DNA from: Endozoicomonas acroporae
GTDB lineage: Bacteria > Pseudomonadota > Gammaproteobacteria > Pseudomonadales > Endozoicomonadaceae
Assembly: GCF_002864045.1 (NCBI RefSeq)
Contig: NZ_PJPV01000089.1
Span: forward strand, 1-64,000
Length of the DNA stretch: 64,000 nucleotides
Direction of reading: 5' to 3'
The position numbers were made by a program, and so were the translations under genes. This document shows positions 54,554-63,946 of this stretch, piece by piece. How positions within the stretch are numbered: position 1 is the first letter of the stretch; every line of letters begins with the position of its first letter. A model generated the notes under the pieces. It had not been told where the DNA came from and searched no databases. It saw only the letters and a program-made list of their open reading frames with translations.

Positions 54554-54835
54554 GGACAATAGTTATCCATCCTTTGGGCAGAAAAGATTCAAGCGGGATT
54601 GTATTTTATGGCTACGCAGCAGGAACCAGAACACAATAACCAGAGGGTAACCCTGACTCAGCTTCGCAAGAATATCTATCAACTTGTCATTGCGGTCTTT
54701 CTCCACAGTAGTGATCTGGGCATGTCTCCAGGAGGCTGTCTGAGAATAGACTGCCCTGCGCAGCAACTGCTTCTGTGTTGCTCTAACTCTTGCATCCATG
54801 TCTTGCGGTGGCAGCAAACTGGCCCTAAAAGCCTT
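54554..54835. other. Intergenic region after the autotransporter
   Basis: No credible gene. A 96-codon plus-strand frame (54599-54889) and opposite-strand frames run into the family C repeat and lack family similarity or ribosome-binding sites. Confidence 0.4.
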
Positions 54836-54935
54836 GAACCACAAAGACACGAAGACACAAAGGAAGCCTTTTTTGTTTGCCAGGCGTAGTTCAGGCAAGT
54901 CAAAAAAAACTTTGTGTCTTTGTGATTCCCTTCTT
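54836..54935. repeat. Repeat family C, copy C4
   Basis: Arms AACCACAAAGACACGAAGAC and CTTTGTGTCTTTGTGATTCC flank an internal AAGCCTTTTTTGTTTGCCAG. Very similar to C3 at 38931. It stands 45 bp downstream of the ubiV stop on the other strand. Confidence 0.8.
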
Positions 54936-54980
54936 TTCAGGGCTTTTGCAACACCCTTACCTGTGGTTATTCCCTGTTAC

Positions 54981-55853
54981 TCAATGGGTTATGCCAGGCT
55001 TCCCTGACCAATAGCCATTACAATGTTGAATGTCAGAAGTAATAACCTTACTACTCAACGCCATTGCCTGTGCCAATTCATCGGCCACTTTTAAAATATC
55101 CCCTGAATGCCCGGAAAGACGCATGGCCTTCACTCCGGCACTGGCCATCACCTGCCACTGATCCAGAATATTATGACAACTACCAGACAGTGTCTGAATA
55201 CCGTTGATGGTAAACAGCGCATCACCTTCCTGGGTCGCCAGGGGAATACCTGCTGATGACTTAATACAGCTGAACTCGCAGCTGTCTTTGCTCAGCTCAT
55301 GGGTTCGGGCGGTAAAACAGCGGGCCGAGTAGGCCAGTGGTAGATAGCCATAGCTGAATACCTCGGCTTCCAGATCATCAATGCCCAGCTCTGGCAAACG
55401 CCCCATAATCAACTTAAGGTGCTCAAAAGAGAGTTCAACCGGCAAAACCCAGCGTTTTAAACCGGTACCATGCAGAACCTGCAATGCTTCAGCACTGTAC
55501 AGGTTCACCGAAGGACCGGTAATAAAAGGGATGCCCGCTTTTGATAGATAGTGGACAGCGGCCATATCATTGGCTTCTACAGTAAAGTCTCCGTTCTCAC
55601 AGACCTTGCCCACCTGAGCCAGTTCAGACTCAGCTTCAATCAGCGTCAGTGTCGATAGAACAACTTCTTTGCCTTTAGACTGCAATAACCTGGCAATGGC
55701 TAACCAGTCATCCAGCTTCAACTCACGTCTTTTCGAGCAGACGACTTCTCCCAGGTAGACTCGTTCAAAGGCGGACTCGGCTACTTTCTCATAAAACGCC
55801 ATAACGTCTTGTTTAGGCCAGAAGAACAGTAGTGGGCCAAGGGTAATTTGCAT
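54981..55853 (-). CDS. ubiV: O2-independent ubiquinone hydroxylation protein UbiV
   Basis: UbiV is one half of the iron-sulfur UbiU-UbiV complex that hydroxylates ubiquinone precursors without oxygen. This 290-residue U32-family protein starts MQITLGPLLFFWPKQDVMAF. It keeps the four cysteines expected to hold a 4Fe-4S cluster: one in VYLGEVVCSKRREL and three in AYSARCFTARTHELSKDSC with SCIK. The protein follows ubiU by 133 bp, and a family C palindrome lies between them. The start at 55853 matches the family. FNR control through the site upstream of ubiU is expected. Confidence 0.9.
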   Translation of the reverse strand: MQITLGPLLFFWPKQDVMAFYEKVAESAFERVYLGEVVCSKRRELKLDDWLAIARLLQSKGKEVVLSTLTLIEAESELAQVGKVCENGDFTVEANDMAAVHYLSKAGIPFITGPSVNLYSAEALQVLHGTGLKRWVLPVELSFEHLKLIMGRLPELGIDDLEAEVFSYGYLPLAYSARCFTARTHELSKDSCEFSCIKSSAGIPLATQEGDALFTINGIQTLSGSCHNILDQWQVMASAGVKAMRLSGHSGDILKVADELAQAMALSSKVITSDIQHCNGYWSGKPGITH

Positions 55854-55897
55854 AGTTTATTCCCTGTCTGCGCCGGGCATTACCCGGAAACGCGATC

Positions 55898-55961
55898 TAT
55901 CAGCCACAAAGAAAGCAAAGCAGGTAAACCTTTGTGGCTTCGTGTCTTTGTGGTTTAAATC
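55898..55961. repeat. Repeat family C, copy C5, between ubiU and ubiV
   Basis: A short palindrome with arms AGCCACAAAGAAAGCAAAGC and CTTCGTGTCTTTGTGGTTTA. It lies in the ubiU-ubiV spacer. As RNA it would form a hairpin between the two genes. Confidence 0.7.
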
Positions 55962-55986
55962 AAAAGAAACAGCCAAGCAGCCAACA

Positions 55987-56994
55987 TCACTGCCAGGGAC
56001 GGTTATAGGCACCCAGTGTAGTCTGGCTACCTTCAGACAAACGGGAAAGCCCAGCCATCCAGCGTTCATTGGTGGTAAAACGGTCCGGATTCGCCCGGTA
56101 ATGGTCCAGCGCTTCCCGCCAGATTCTCACCACTTCGGCAACATAGGCCGGGCTTCGCTGGCGGCCCTCAATTTTCACCGCACTGATACCAGACTGATAA
56201 AGCTGAGGAATCAGATCCAGGGTATTCAGGCTGGTAGGCTCCTCAATGGCATGACTGACCTGATCATTCACCGTAAAGCGCCCCTTGCAGAGGGTTGGAT
56301 AACCGGCCTGCTCATGGTGATCAAAACGGTCGATCAACAAACCTCCCAGTCGGGTTTCCATCCCATTGGCCGTTGTCTGCCAGCGCACAGCGGATGCGGG
56401 AGAACAGGCACCGGCAGTATTGGGTGATTCCCCTGTCACATAAGAAGAGAGAATGCAGCGCCCTTCAGCCATAATACAAAGACTGCCAAAGGCAAATACT
56501 TCCAGTTCCACCGGGCTTTTCTGAGCCAGTCGCTCAACCTGTTTTAACGACAGCACCCTGGGCAGTACTGCGCGCTTGATACCAAAATGATCATGATAAA
56601 AAGACAGGCTGGCCTGGTTAGTGGCAGAAGCCTGAACGGAAAGATGAAGATTAAGATCGGGGTATCGCTTGCTGGCATAGTCCAGCACGCTGATATCGGC
56701 AGCAATCAGGGCATCGACACCGAAGTCGGCACACATATCCACGGCTTTTTTCCAGCGGTGCCAGTTGGTCGCCTGGGCATAGGTGTTTACCGCAACAAAA
56801 AGCCGCACCTTTTTTCCACGGGGATTTTTATGAACGTAGTCCAGTGCCTTCATGGCCCGCTGATCAGAAAAGTTCAGACCGGCAAAATGGCGGGCATTGG
56901 TTTCATCACGAAAGCCGATGTATACGGCATCAGCACCATTATCGACAGCGGCTTTCAGGGAAGGAAGGTTACCGGCAGGACACACCAATTCCAT
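55987..56994 (-). CDS. ubiU: O2-independent ubiquinone hydroxylation protein UbiU
   Basis: UbiU pairs with UbiV in anaerobic ubiquinone synthesis. The 335-residue U32-family protein starts MELVCPAGNLPSLKAAVDNG and has AVYIGFRDETNARHFAGLNF. The cysteines for its 4Fe-4S cluster lie in GSLCIMAEGRCILSSYVTGE, followed by the PNTAGACSPASAVRW segment, and a further Cys appears in PTLCKGRFTVND. Length equals E. coli YhbU (331) closely. A perfect FNR palindrome lies 55-68 bp before the ATG. Confidence 0.92.
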   Translation of the reverse strand: MELVCPAGNLPSLKAAVDNGADAVYIGFRDETNARHFAGLNFSDQRAMKALDYVHKNPRGKKVRLFVAVNTYAQATNWHRWKKAVDMCADFGVDALIAADISVLDYASKRYPDLNLHLSVQASATNQASLSFYHDHFGIKRAVLPRVLSLKQVERLAQKSPVELEVFAFGSLCIMAEGRCILSSYVTGESPNTAGACSPASAVRWQTTANGMETRLGGLLIDRFDHHEQAGYPTLCKGRFTVNDQVSHAIEEPTSLNTLDLIPQLYQSGISAVKIEGRQRSPAYVAEVVRIWREALDHYRANPDRFTTNERWMAGLSRLSEGSQTTLGAYNRPWQ

Positions 56995-57048
56995 AGAGAA
57001 TTATCCAGTAGTTTTTGCGCAGCATAGCACGCTGAACAAAAAACCGAC

Positions 57049-57062
57049 TTGATGCTTATCAA
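57049..57062. promoter_or_regulatory. FNR/Anr binding site upstream of ubiUV
   Basis: TTGATGCTTATCAA matches TTGAT-N4-ATCAA perfectly and lies 55-68 bp before the ubiU ATG. ubiUV is known to be activated by FNR in E. coli, which fits. Confidence 0.82.
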
Positions 57063-57091
57063 GAAATGGCCAGAAAAATAAGTATCAACAC

Positions 57092-57287
57092 CTAGCACAT
57101 GGTTTCAATGAGTTTGACGGGTTGTCATGCCTCCGCACTCCGTTCGTCCTGAGCCTGTCGAAGGGCGGAAACTCAGGACTCTGAGATCGTGCCAGGCACC
57201 CTTCGTCCGTGCATCCTGAGCGGAGCCGAAGGGCGCTCAGGGTGAACGGAGATTGTATACGTCAAGCTCATTGAAGCCATGTACCAG
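57092..57287. repeat. Repeat family D, copy D4 (196 bp)
   Basis: Ends CTAGCACATGGTTTCAATGAG and CTCATTGAAGCCATGTACCAG, with core GTCGAAGGGCGG and CTGAGCGGAGCCGAAGGG. It is the fullest copy with clean inverted ends. It lies between ubiU and thpR. Confidence 0.88.
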
Positions 57288-57311
57288 GCAACCATCTACT
57301 CATCAGTGTTT

Positions 57312-57953
57312 TCATGCGCTAATAGCAAGAGGCAACAACGGGAAAGCATGGAGAGATTTATATCGCGTTCCCATTGCAGTGCTCTCACTTTCCAGTAATA
57401 CCACCTCACCCACCGTCATCCGGAAACTGGGAAGGTTAAAATACTGACTATGGGTGACATACCTTGGTCGTTTAAACCGCCCAAGGGTTACATGGGGGCG
57501 AAAATTCCGGGTTTCAGCACTGAAGCCTGACTGCACTGCTGCCTGCTCACAGATATCAGCAAGCCGTTTTAACTCCTGTCCTGAATGCATCTCCAGGGCC
57601 AGCACCCGAGGGTTTCGGCCATTTGGAAAGAAACGAAAACAACCGGTCATACTGTCAAAGGTATGGTAGTCCGCCAGATCATTTTCAAGATTGCTGATTA
57701 ACTGCTGTAACTGTTGGGGGGAGCTATTGCCCAGGAATTTAAGGGTAATGTGCTGCTGCTGGGGGGCTACCCAGCGCAAGTCGTGATCATGTCCTTCACC
57801 GGCTCGATGAATGGCTTTCTTATGCAGCGTTGCAGCCAGTTCAAGAGGAAGTTTTACGGCAAGAAAAGCCCTGACCGGGGAATTATGGGACAGCGCCTCA
57901 TCAAAAGAGGCCGGGGTGCTGGAAGCGTTGTAGCTAATGGGGTTATTTTTCAT
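57312..57953 (-). CDS. thpR: RNA 2',3'-cyclic phosphodiesterase ThpR (LigT)
   Basis: ThpR opens 2',3'-cyclic phosphates on RNA and can join tRNA halves in vitro. The two HxTx motifs of the 2H family are present: HITLKFLG (about residue 71) and HVTLGRFK (about residue 154). RAFLAVKLPLELAATLHKK is the family start segment. A 24-residue polar N-terminal extension precedes it; the total is 213 residues against about 176-190 for typical members. The gene is alone, downstream of repeat D4 and convergent to nothing close. Confidence 0.9.
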   Translation of the reverse strand: MKNNPISYNASSTPASFDEALSHNSPVRAFLAVKLPLELAATLHKKAIHRAGEGHDHDLRWVAPQQQHITLKFLGNSSPQQLQQLISNLENDLADYHTFDSMTGCFRFFPNGRNPRVLALEMHSGQELKRLADICEQAAVQSGFSAETRNFRPHVTLGRFKRPRYVTHSQYFNLPSFRMTVGEVVLLESESTAMGTRYKSLHAFPLLPLAISA

Positions 57954-58076
57954 ATTATTCTAACTTCAACGTCTGACTGCTAAATTCAAACCAATTGCAC
58001 CCTGCAATTTGGTTTGGCTAAGTTTGTTGAACCTAGTCTAGTACATGGTTAGCAGAAATCTGCCTATATCGTCGTA

Positions 58077-59480
58077 TTATTCCAAAAGTGCCTGAAAAAA
58101 GCGGCGATTAATCTTGATACCTGATTCCGCTACCTGCTCAGGAAATAAACGAATATGTACCGGCACTTTGAATTTAGCTATCTTGCCTGCCAGCCTCTCT
58201 TTTGTAAATGATTCATTCAGGGTACCGTCCACCGTCTGAACATAAGCCACAGGGCGCTGGCCATATTCAGGATCCATAATGGCAACGACCACCGCCTGGA
58301 CAATCTCCGGGAAGGTCAGCAAAGCCTGCTCAATCTCTTCAGGATGAATATTCTCACCCCCTGAGATCAACATATTATCCATACGACCAAAGACCTGTAA
58401 CTGGTCACCATGCCAACGCCCTTTGTCACCGGTATTAAACCAGCCACGGGTACCCGCAAATGGCGTCACCTCGCCCTGTTGAAAATACCCTTTGGCCAGA
58501 GTGTCGCCACGCACCTGAATCTCGCCTTCCTCTGTTAAACGAACCTCACGCCATGGCAATACCGCTCCGGAAGTAACACCACTACCGGTAAACAGAGGCT
58601 CTCCGGTACACACCTGGGAGGCCATCTCGGTCAGACCATAGCTGGTCAGAACAGTGACCCCCTGTGCTTTTACCGCCTCCACCAGCCTCGGGGAAGCAAC
58701 GCCGCCACCCAGCAGAATATAACGCACGCCCAAATCGTAGAGTGATAGCCCGGACTGCAGCAGCCTGAACAATTGGGTATTCACCAGGGAAAGATGGGTC
58801 AACCGCTGCCTGGTCAGCATATCATCCAGCGACAACCGACGTTCAAACAGCACCATTGTGATACCAGCCAGCAGGCAGCGCATAACAATGGCCAATCCGC
58901 CCACATGAAACAGCGGCAAGGATAACAGCCAGGTATCACCATAGGTTAATGGCAAGGTATGCATTGAGCCCAGGGCGCTAAAATAATGATTTTTATAACT
59001 GTGCGCTACCGCCTTTGGGATGCCCGTCGTTCCAGAGGTGGCGATCAGGTCGAAAACGGCTTCAGCATGGATCTTAATGGGCTGAAGGCGGCTCTCCGAT
59101 CGTGGCCGCATGTGAGCAATCCATCGATGAAAATCGATACCCGCACTGTCTGCCACCAGCGCAGCGCCAATACGATCACGATATCCCGACATTTGCGCTT
59201 CCGGAAACGCCGGGTTTACCGGACAGAAAACCCATTGAGAACGAAGACAGGCCAGAGCAACCACCACAGTGTCCAATGGTTTATGGGTGACAAACAGAAG
59301 ACGGCTGCCCGCTCTCATGCCCTTATTCCGGTATATGCGACAACACTCGTTCACCCACGTATCCAGCTGCCGAAACGTGACTCCGCCCTCCTCCAGCTGA
59401 ATCGCTGTACAGAAAGACTGATGAATGGCTCGATAACGCAAGGGGCAGTATTGCAATTCGGGGAAGATCGTTTTCATCAA
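58077..59480 (-). CDS. menE: o-Succinylbenzoate-CoA ligase MenE
   Basis: MenE activates o-succinylbenzoate with ATP and CoA in menaquinone synthesis. This 467-residue ANL-superfamily enzyme has the P-loop LIATSGTTGIPKAVAHS (about residue 148), the A5 motif SYGLTEMASQVC, and the A7/A8 hinge WFNTGDKGRWHGDQLQVFGR. The A10 lysine region reads AESGIKINRRFFQ. It is the last gene of the cluster, 22 bp after menC. Confidence 0.9.
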   Translation of the reverse strand: MMKTIFPELQYCPLRYRAIHQSFCTAIQLEEGGVTFRQLDTWVNECCRIYRNKGMRAGSRLLFVTHKPLDTVVVALACLRSQWVFCPVNPAFPEAQMSGYRDRIGAALVADSAGIDFHRWIAHMRPRSESRLQPIKIHAEAVFDLIATSGTTGIPKAVAHSYKNHYFSALGSMHTLPLTYGDTWLLSLPLFHVGGLAIVMRCLLAGITMVLFERRLSLDDMLTRQRLTHLSLVNTQLFRLLQSGLSLYDLGVRYILLGGGVASPRLVEAVKAQGVTVLTSYGLTEMASQVCTGEPLFTGSGVTSGAVLPWREVRLTEEGEIQVRGDTLAKGYFQQGEVTPFAGTRGWFNTGDKGRWHGDQLQVFGRMDNMLISGGENIHPEEIEQALLTFPEIVQAVVVAIMDPEYGQRPVAYVQTVDGTLNESFTKERLAGKIAKFKVPVHIRLFPEQVAESGIKINRRFFQALLE

Positions 59481-59502
59481 CGGTGTTCTGCTATGCTTCT
59501 GT

Positions 59503-60507
59503 TCAGCTCTGTATTACTGAAAAAAAAGCGGGGTTAATGGCAACCGGCTGACCGGCAGTAATCCTTGCTGAGGTCAGGCTGTCGGTAAAAGCCGATAAGG
59601 TGTCCAGACCCGGTCGTTCTTCCGGTGTCCACTGAGCGCTGAGCTGCTCCAGTATGTGCAATCCAATAGACGACTCATAAGAAGAGCTGAAAACAGTCCT
59701 GACACCAACGCTTCTGCCGGTTGTCACCAGCTGTCGGCAATGGGCCAAACCACCCACCAGCGTCGGCTTGATCACAATGGCCGCCAGCCCCTGCATGGGG
59801 TGTAGATGGTATTTTGGGTGCTGGACCGTTTCATCCAAGGCGAAACGAAGCCCGGTCTGCTGGTAGAGTTGTGAAAATTCGGCCACATCCGCGGTCGGCT
59901 CTTCAATATAAGCAACTCGCTCGACATCAATAGAGGCAGCGACCCTGATGGCTTGATCCAATGTCCAATGCTGATTGGCATCCAGCTTGATGCTGACGGA
60001 CGTTGGCAAAGCCTGCAAAACCTGGTTAATTCTGACACAGTCGTCTTCTATTGAGTCTCGGCCTATTTTCAACTTGAACTCGGTCGGCCAGTTTCCCTGC
60101 CACAGTGCCAGTCGGCGGAGGATATCCTCGGTGCTACCCAGCAACAGTGGTCCGGTTTCTGGCGGGTCAAACCAATGGTCCTGTTGCAACCACCACAGAG
60201 CCGATTCAATACCAAACAGCACTGACGGGACTGGCTGCAACCGCAGAACATCAGTGAGAGCACTGTTGAGAGATAACGGCCTGCCATCATTAACGGCCCG
60301 ACAAAAAGCCTGAAGTTGTTCTTCCGCGTCTGCAAGGCTCTCACGGCTAAACCCGGGCAGTGGCGCTATGTCGCCATAACCCCACCGGTCACCGATACGC
60401 AAACGCAAAATCAGCCCTTCGCGCTTATTCAGGCGGGTATGCTTCAGCCATAACGGCTGCTTTAAAGGCAGCCGATACCTCAGGATATCGGCCTTACAGT
60501 CTTTCAT
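59503..60507 (-). CDS. menC: o-Succinylbenzoate synthase MenC
   Basis: MenC dehydrates SHCHC to o-succinylbenzoate. This 334-residue enolase-superfamily enzyme has the catalytic KxK region EFKLKIGRDSIEDDC, metal ligands in IKLDANQHWTLDQAI and the EEP ligand in VAYIEEPTADVAEF, followed by the ALDET segment and VIKPTLVGGL. It lies between menB (3 bp upstream) and menE (22 bp downstream). The order menD-menH-menB-menC-menE is that of E. coli. Confidence 0.92.
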   Translation of the reverse strand: MKDCKADILRYRLPLKQPLWLKHTRLNKREGLILRLRIGDRWGYGDIAPLPGFSRESLADAEEQLQAFCRAVNDGRPLSLNSALTDVLRLQPVPSVLFGIESALWWLQQDHWFDPPETGPLLLGSTEDILRRLALWQGNWPTEFKLKIGRDSIEDDCVRINQVLQALPTSVSIKLDANQHWTLDQAIRVAASIDVERVAYIEEPTADVAEFSQLYQQTGLRFALDETVQHPKYHLHPMQGLAAIVIKPTLVGGLAHCRQLVTTGRSVGVRTVFSSSYESSIGLHILEQLSAQWTPEERPGLDTLSAFTDSLTSARITAGQPVAINPAFFSVIQS

Positions 60508-60510
60508 GCT

Positions 60511-61350
60511 TCAGGAATTACGACCAAAGCGACTGAAATCCGGCTGACGTTTTTCCAGGAAAGCATCCCGTCCTTCCTGTGCCTCTGCGCTCATATAGAA
60601 CAGCAGTGTCGCATTACCCGCCAGCTCCTGAAGACCGGTTTGACCATCGCAGTCGGCATTCATGGCGGATTTCAGGCAGCGAAGCGCCAGAGGAGAGTGT
60701 TGCAAAATCTCACGACACCATTCTACGGTTGTCCGCTCCAGCTCTGCCAGAGGCACAACGGTATTGACCAGCCCCATATCTTCAGCCTGTCTGGCATCGT
60801 ACTGGCGACAGAGGAACCAGATTTCCCGGGCTTTTTTCTGACCAACGATACGTGCCAGATAGCTGGCACCAAAACCACCATCAAATGACCCCACTTTCGG
60901 GCCGGTCTGACCAAAGCGGGCATTATCCGCCGCAATCGTCAGATCACAAACCAGGTGCAGGACATGACCACCACCGATGGCATAACCGGCCACCATGGCA
61001 ATCACCGGCTTTGGACAGGTTCTGATCTGACGTTGCAGATCGAGAACATTCAGATGATGAGTTCCTTTATCATCCTTGTAGCCCGAATCGCCGCGAACGC
61101 TCTGGTCACCACCGGAACAGAAAGCCAGATCACCGGCACCGGTCAGAATCACCACACCCACCGACTCATCAAAACGTGCCGACTCCAGGGCTTTCTGGAT
61201 TTCTACAATGGTTTGTGGGCGAAAGGCGTTGCGCTTTTCCGGGCGGTTAATGGTAATTTTGGCCATACCCTCTGCCCGGTGATAGAGAATGTCCTCATAA
61301 TCACCGCTGAGGTTTTCCCAGATCACACCTGAATCCAGCTGCTTGCTCAT
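60511..61350 (-). CDS. menB: 1,4-Dihydroxy-2-naphthoyl-CoA synthase MenB
   Basis: MenB closes the ring of o-succinylbenzoyl-CoA to give dihydroxynaphthoyl-CoA. This crotonase-fold protein has [16 protein letters not shown] (oxyanion hole), [20 protein letters not shown] and [19 protein letters not shown], all MenB-specific. I use the ATG at 61350, preceded by AAGGAG at seven bases, for 279 residues (family about 285); the frame is open 29 codons more without support. It is preceded by menH (20 bp) and followed by menC (3 bp). Confidence 0.94.
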   Translation of the reverse strand: MSKQLDSGVIWENLSGDYEDILYHRAEGMAKITINRPEKRNAFRPQTIVEIQKALESARFDESVGVVILTGAGDLAFCSGGDQSVRGDSGYKDDKGTHHLNVLDLQRQIRTCPKPVIAMVAGYAIGGGHVLHLVCDLTIAADNARFGQTGPKVGSFDGGFGASYLARIVGQKKAREIWFLCRQYDARQAEDMGLVNTVVPLAELERTTVEWCREILQHSPLALRCLKSAMNADCDGQTGLQELAGNATLLFYMSAEAQEGRDAFLEKRQPDFSRFGRNS

Positions 61351-61370
61351 ATCCAACTCCTTATAGCTCT

Positions 61371-62198
61371 TCAGAAGAGCTCTCTGAGCAACCGGGCCAT
61401 AGCCTCTGGTTGCTCCCGATGAACATTGTGTCCACACCCGGTCACCGGGTGGACACTGTGTATCACATGCTCTGTCAGCAAATGCTGTCCAAGCTGCCCG
61501 AACTTGTGATCATTTTCACCATAAAAATAATGAACACATGTGGACAGTGGTGAACCGACGCTGCGCTGACAATCAGCCTTGAGCCGGGAAAGTGCCCGGC
61601 GATAGTCGGGCTGCTTCGATAGACTGAATGCCATCAAGGCATTAGCCAGAATCGAACCACTGCCTTTTGATCGCTCAGCAATCAAAGAGCGAATCTGGCT
61701 ATCATCCAGGTCAGAAAAAACCGGCTGCTTATACCAGTCCAAAAGCACATCAGCCACTGATTCTTCAGTAAAGCGTCTGGCCCATTGCAGATCTGACCGA
61801 TAACGTTCACTTCTTTCCTGCTCACTGACCAGCCCGGGATGCGCTCCTTCCAGTAACAGCTGCGCCACTCGCTGCGGGAAAGCAGTGGTATACGCCATAG
61901 CCAGACGTCCTCCCAGTGAATAGCCCAGCAGGTTGAACCGTTTCAGGCTGATGCCTTCCACCTGTTCAATGGTTTGAACCGTCTGTTCCAGGCGATAGCA
62001 GAAGTAGTCAGCGCCCAGCTTATCTTCCTCCAGCCACTGACTTGAGCCGTGGCCCGGCAGGTCAACAGTAATAAGGCAATGGTCGTCTTGCAGCGCTGCC
62101 AGCAAGGAGCCCCAGTCGTTTGCACTGCCCAGAAACCCATGCAGTAACACCAGAACTGGCGCATGAACATCACCAGCGCAGTAGTAAGACAGGCTCAC
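61371..62198 (-). CDS. menH: SHCHC synthase MenH
   Basis: MenH removes pyruvate from SEPHCHC to give SHCHC. This 275-residue alpha/beta hydrolase has the oxyanion-hole loop [33 protein letters not shown], the nucleophile elbow [14 protein letters not shown], and the distal His in [15 protein letters not shown]. Its start overlaps the menD stop by 4 bp (ATGA), so the two are coupled. The family is usually about 252 residues, so this is slightly long. Confidence 0.9.
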   Translation of the reverse strand: MSLSYYCAGDVHAPVLVLLHGFLGSANDWGSLLAALQDDHCLITVDLPGHGSSQWLEEDKLGADYFCYRLEQTVQTIEQVEGISLKRFNLLGYSLGGRLAMAYTTAFPQRVAQLLLEGAHPGLVSEQERSERYRSDLQWARRFTEESVADVLLDWYKQPVFSDLDDSQIRSLIAERSKGSGSILANALMAFSLSKQPDYRRALSRLKADCQRSVGSPLSTCVHYFYGENDHKFGQLGQHLLTEHVIHSVHPVTGCGHNVHREQPEAMARLLRELF

Positions 62199-63946
62199 AG
62201 TGTTTTCGCCATAGCGACGGCCTGTTCAATACTTTTTGCCCCAAGGCCAGATTCAGTAAAGACTTCAATAATGGCGCACCCAGCCTGACTGCAGGCTCTA
62301 TGAAACTGCGCTGTAAAGTCATCAATGGATTGCGGTGCCGAGTAATCAATTCTGAACATCTCAGCCGCATGCTCTGCTGTAAGACCGTGGGGTGTGACAA
62401 AATAGTCATTAGTCACATGGGCAACCTCATTGCTACACCCTTTGGTGGTCACATAGAAAATACCACCACCGTCGTTATTGATCAGCACAATAACCAGCGG
62501 CGTTTTGCACCGTGCTGCCAATTGCAGGGAGTTAAGGTCATGGAGGAAAGAGATGTCCCCAATCAATAACACCATTGGCCCCTGATGTCCGGCAGCACAT
62601 CCCGCCGCAGTAGCAATCAGCCCATCAATGCCACTGACGCCACGGCTGGCATAAACCCCGGGCAAATGGTGTGCTGAGAAGATATCCACCATGCGAATGG
62701 GCAGGCTGTTACCCAGAAATAAGTGGCTTCCGGATGGTAACAGTTCCCCCAGAGAAGCACCGAGCCATTGCTCATTAAGCTCCTCTGGTCGTTGACTTTT
62801 CAGCAATTCACCAAGCTTTTCTGCCTGAGCTGCAAATGGTTTGCTCCATTCCCTGTCAGCCTGTATCGCTTCGCTGTTGAGCAACAGTTGACGACAAACT
62901 GAATCAATGTCACCCACCAGGCGCACACTCTGCCGCTGTCCGGTATCGACTCTTCTGGGAGCGGGGTCAAGCATCCAGAATTCCTGCCAATGGTACCGGG
63001 CAATAAACTGATCCAATCGTTTCGACGTCAGGTAACCGCCAATCTGTAGCACACGGTCGACCTTATTGAATAGACTTTCGCTGGCAGAACTGGCCAGTAA
63101 CAGGTCAGCATGCCTGAGGGTTTTCCGGTGACCGTGCAGCTGTGATTGAACATCGGCAATTAATGGCCAGCCCAGGCGTTCTGATAACTGCACAATGATA
63201 TTAACGTCAGTCTCAGGCATCACCCGTCCCACCACAATCAGGCCTTTACCATCGGCAAAATGCTGCCAGCGACCACTATCGGGCAGCCGGGTTAACTCTG
63301 GTACAAAGTACTCGGTATAAGGCGTTAATGAGGCCATCCATGGTTGGATACTGGCAAGATAGACGTCATTTTCAATAGGAACCGTTGCTTCCACCTGATG
63401 GGGATAGAGCGGCTCCCGAAACCTGCAGTTGATATGCAGAGGCAGCCCCAGCGCTGATGACCGGGCATACGCCTGATCAATACTGCCCAGCAGCCAACGG
63501 AGGGAGATGGACCTGTCTGGCGTTGGCAAGTCCAGCGTCGCGCCGGTGTAGTTACCAAAGATATTCAACTGATCAATGGCCTGATTTGCACCGCAGTCAA
63601 TCAACTCGGGAGGGCGATCAGCGGTCAGAACCACCAGCGGTATACCCGACTGGTGAGCTTCGATAATCGCCGGGTAGAGATTAGCAACCGCAGTGCCTGA
63701 AGTAGTGATCAAAGCCACCGGTTCTCCCGTGGCCTTGGCCAGACCCAGGGCAAAGAAACCAAGCCCTCGTTCATCGAAATGAATATGGCGGGTCATACCA
63801 TGATGATCTGCTACGGCAAAGGTCAATGGTGCTGAGCGGGACCCCGGGGCAATACAGCAATGCCGGATACCCAGTCGCCACAGTTCTTCGATCAGCACTG
63901 CAGACCAGATGCCGTTGATATTTGCGTCGTTGTTTTTAACTGTCAT
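62195..63946 (-). CDS. menD: SEPHCHC synthase MenD (thiamine-diphosphate enzyme)
   Basis: MenD joins 2-oxoglutarate to isochorismate in the first committed step of menaquinone synthesis. The N-terminal domain shows IWSAVLIEELWRLGIRHCCI, APGSRSAPLTFAVA and LITTSGTAVANLYPAIIEAH. The C-terminal thiamine-diphosphate domain has VSGIDGLIATAAGCAAGHQG, LLIGDISFLHDLNSL (GDxxFLHD cofactor motif) and VLINNDGGGIF. The ATG at 63946 gives 583 residues, near the family's 556-580; the frame is open to the window's end, where an in-frame ATG at 64000 would add 18 residues. The cluster's missing first gene (menF) probably lies beyond the window. Confidence 0.93.
   Translation of the reverse strand: MTVKNNDANINGIWSAVLIEELWRLGIRHCCIAPGSRSAPLTFAVADHHGMTRHIHFDERGLGFFALGLAKATGEPVALITTSGTAVANLYPAIIEAHQSGIPLVVLTADRPPELIDCGANQAIDQLNIFGNYTGATLDLPTPDRSISLRWLLGSIDQAYARSSALGLPLHINCRFREPLYPHQVEATVPIENDVYLASIQPWMASLTPYTEYFVPELTRLPDSGRWQHFADGKGLIVVGRVMPETDVNIIVQLSERLGWPLIADVQSQLHGHRKTLRHADLLLASSASESLFNKVDRVLQIGGYLTSKRLDQFIARYHWQEFWMLDPAPRRVDTGQRQSVRLVGDIDSVCRQLLLNSEAIQADREWSKPFAAQAEKLGELLKSQRPEELNEQWLGASLGELLPSGSHLFLGNSLPIRMVDIFSAHHLPGVYASRGVSGIDGLIATAAGCAAGHQGPMVLLIGDISFLHDLNSLQLAARCKTPLVIVLINNDGGGIFYVTTKGCSNEVAHVTNDYFVTPHGLTAEHAAEMFRIDYSAPQSIDDFTAQFHRACSQAGCAIIEVFTESGLGAKSIEQAVAMAKTL

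Noticed and set aside
54563..54898. 111-codon minus-strand frame after the autotransporter
   Set aside because: It runs through a family C palindrome and shows no recognised motif; similar frames occur in the other copies by chance.
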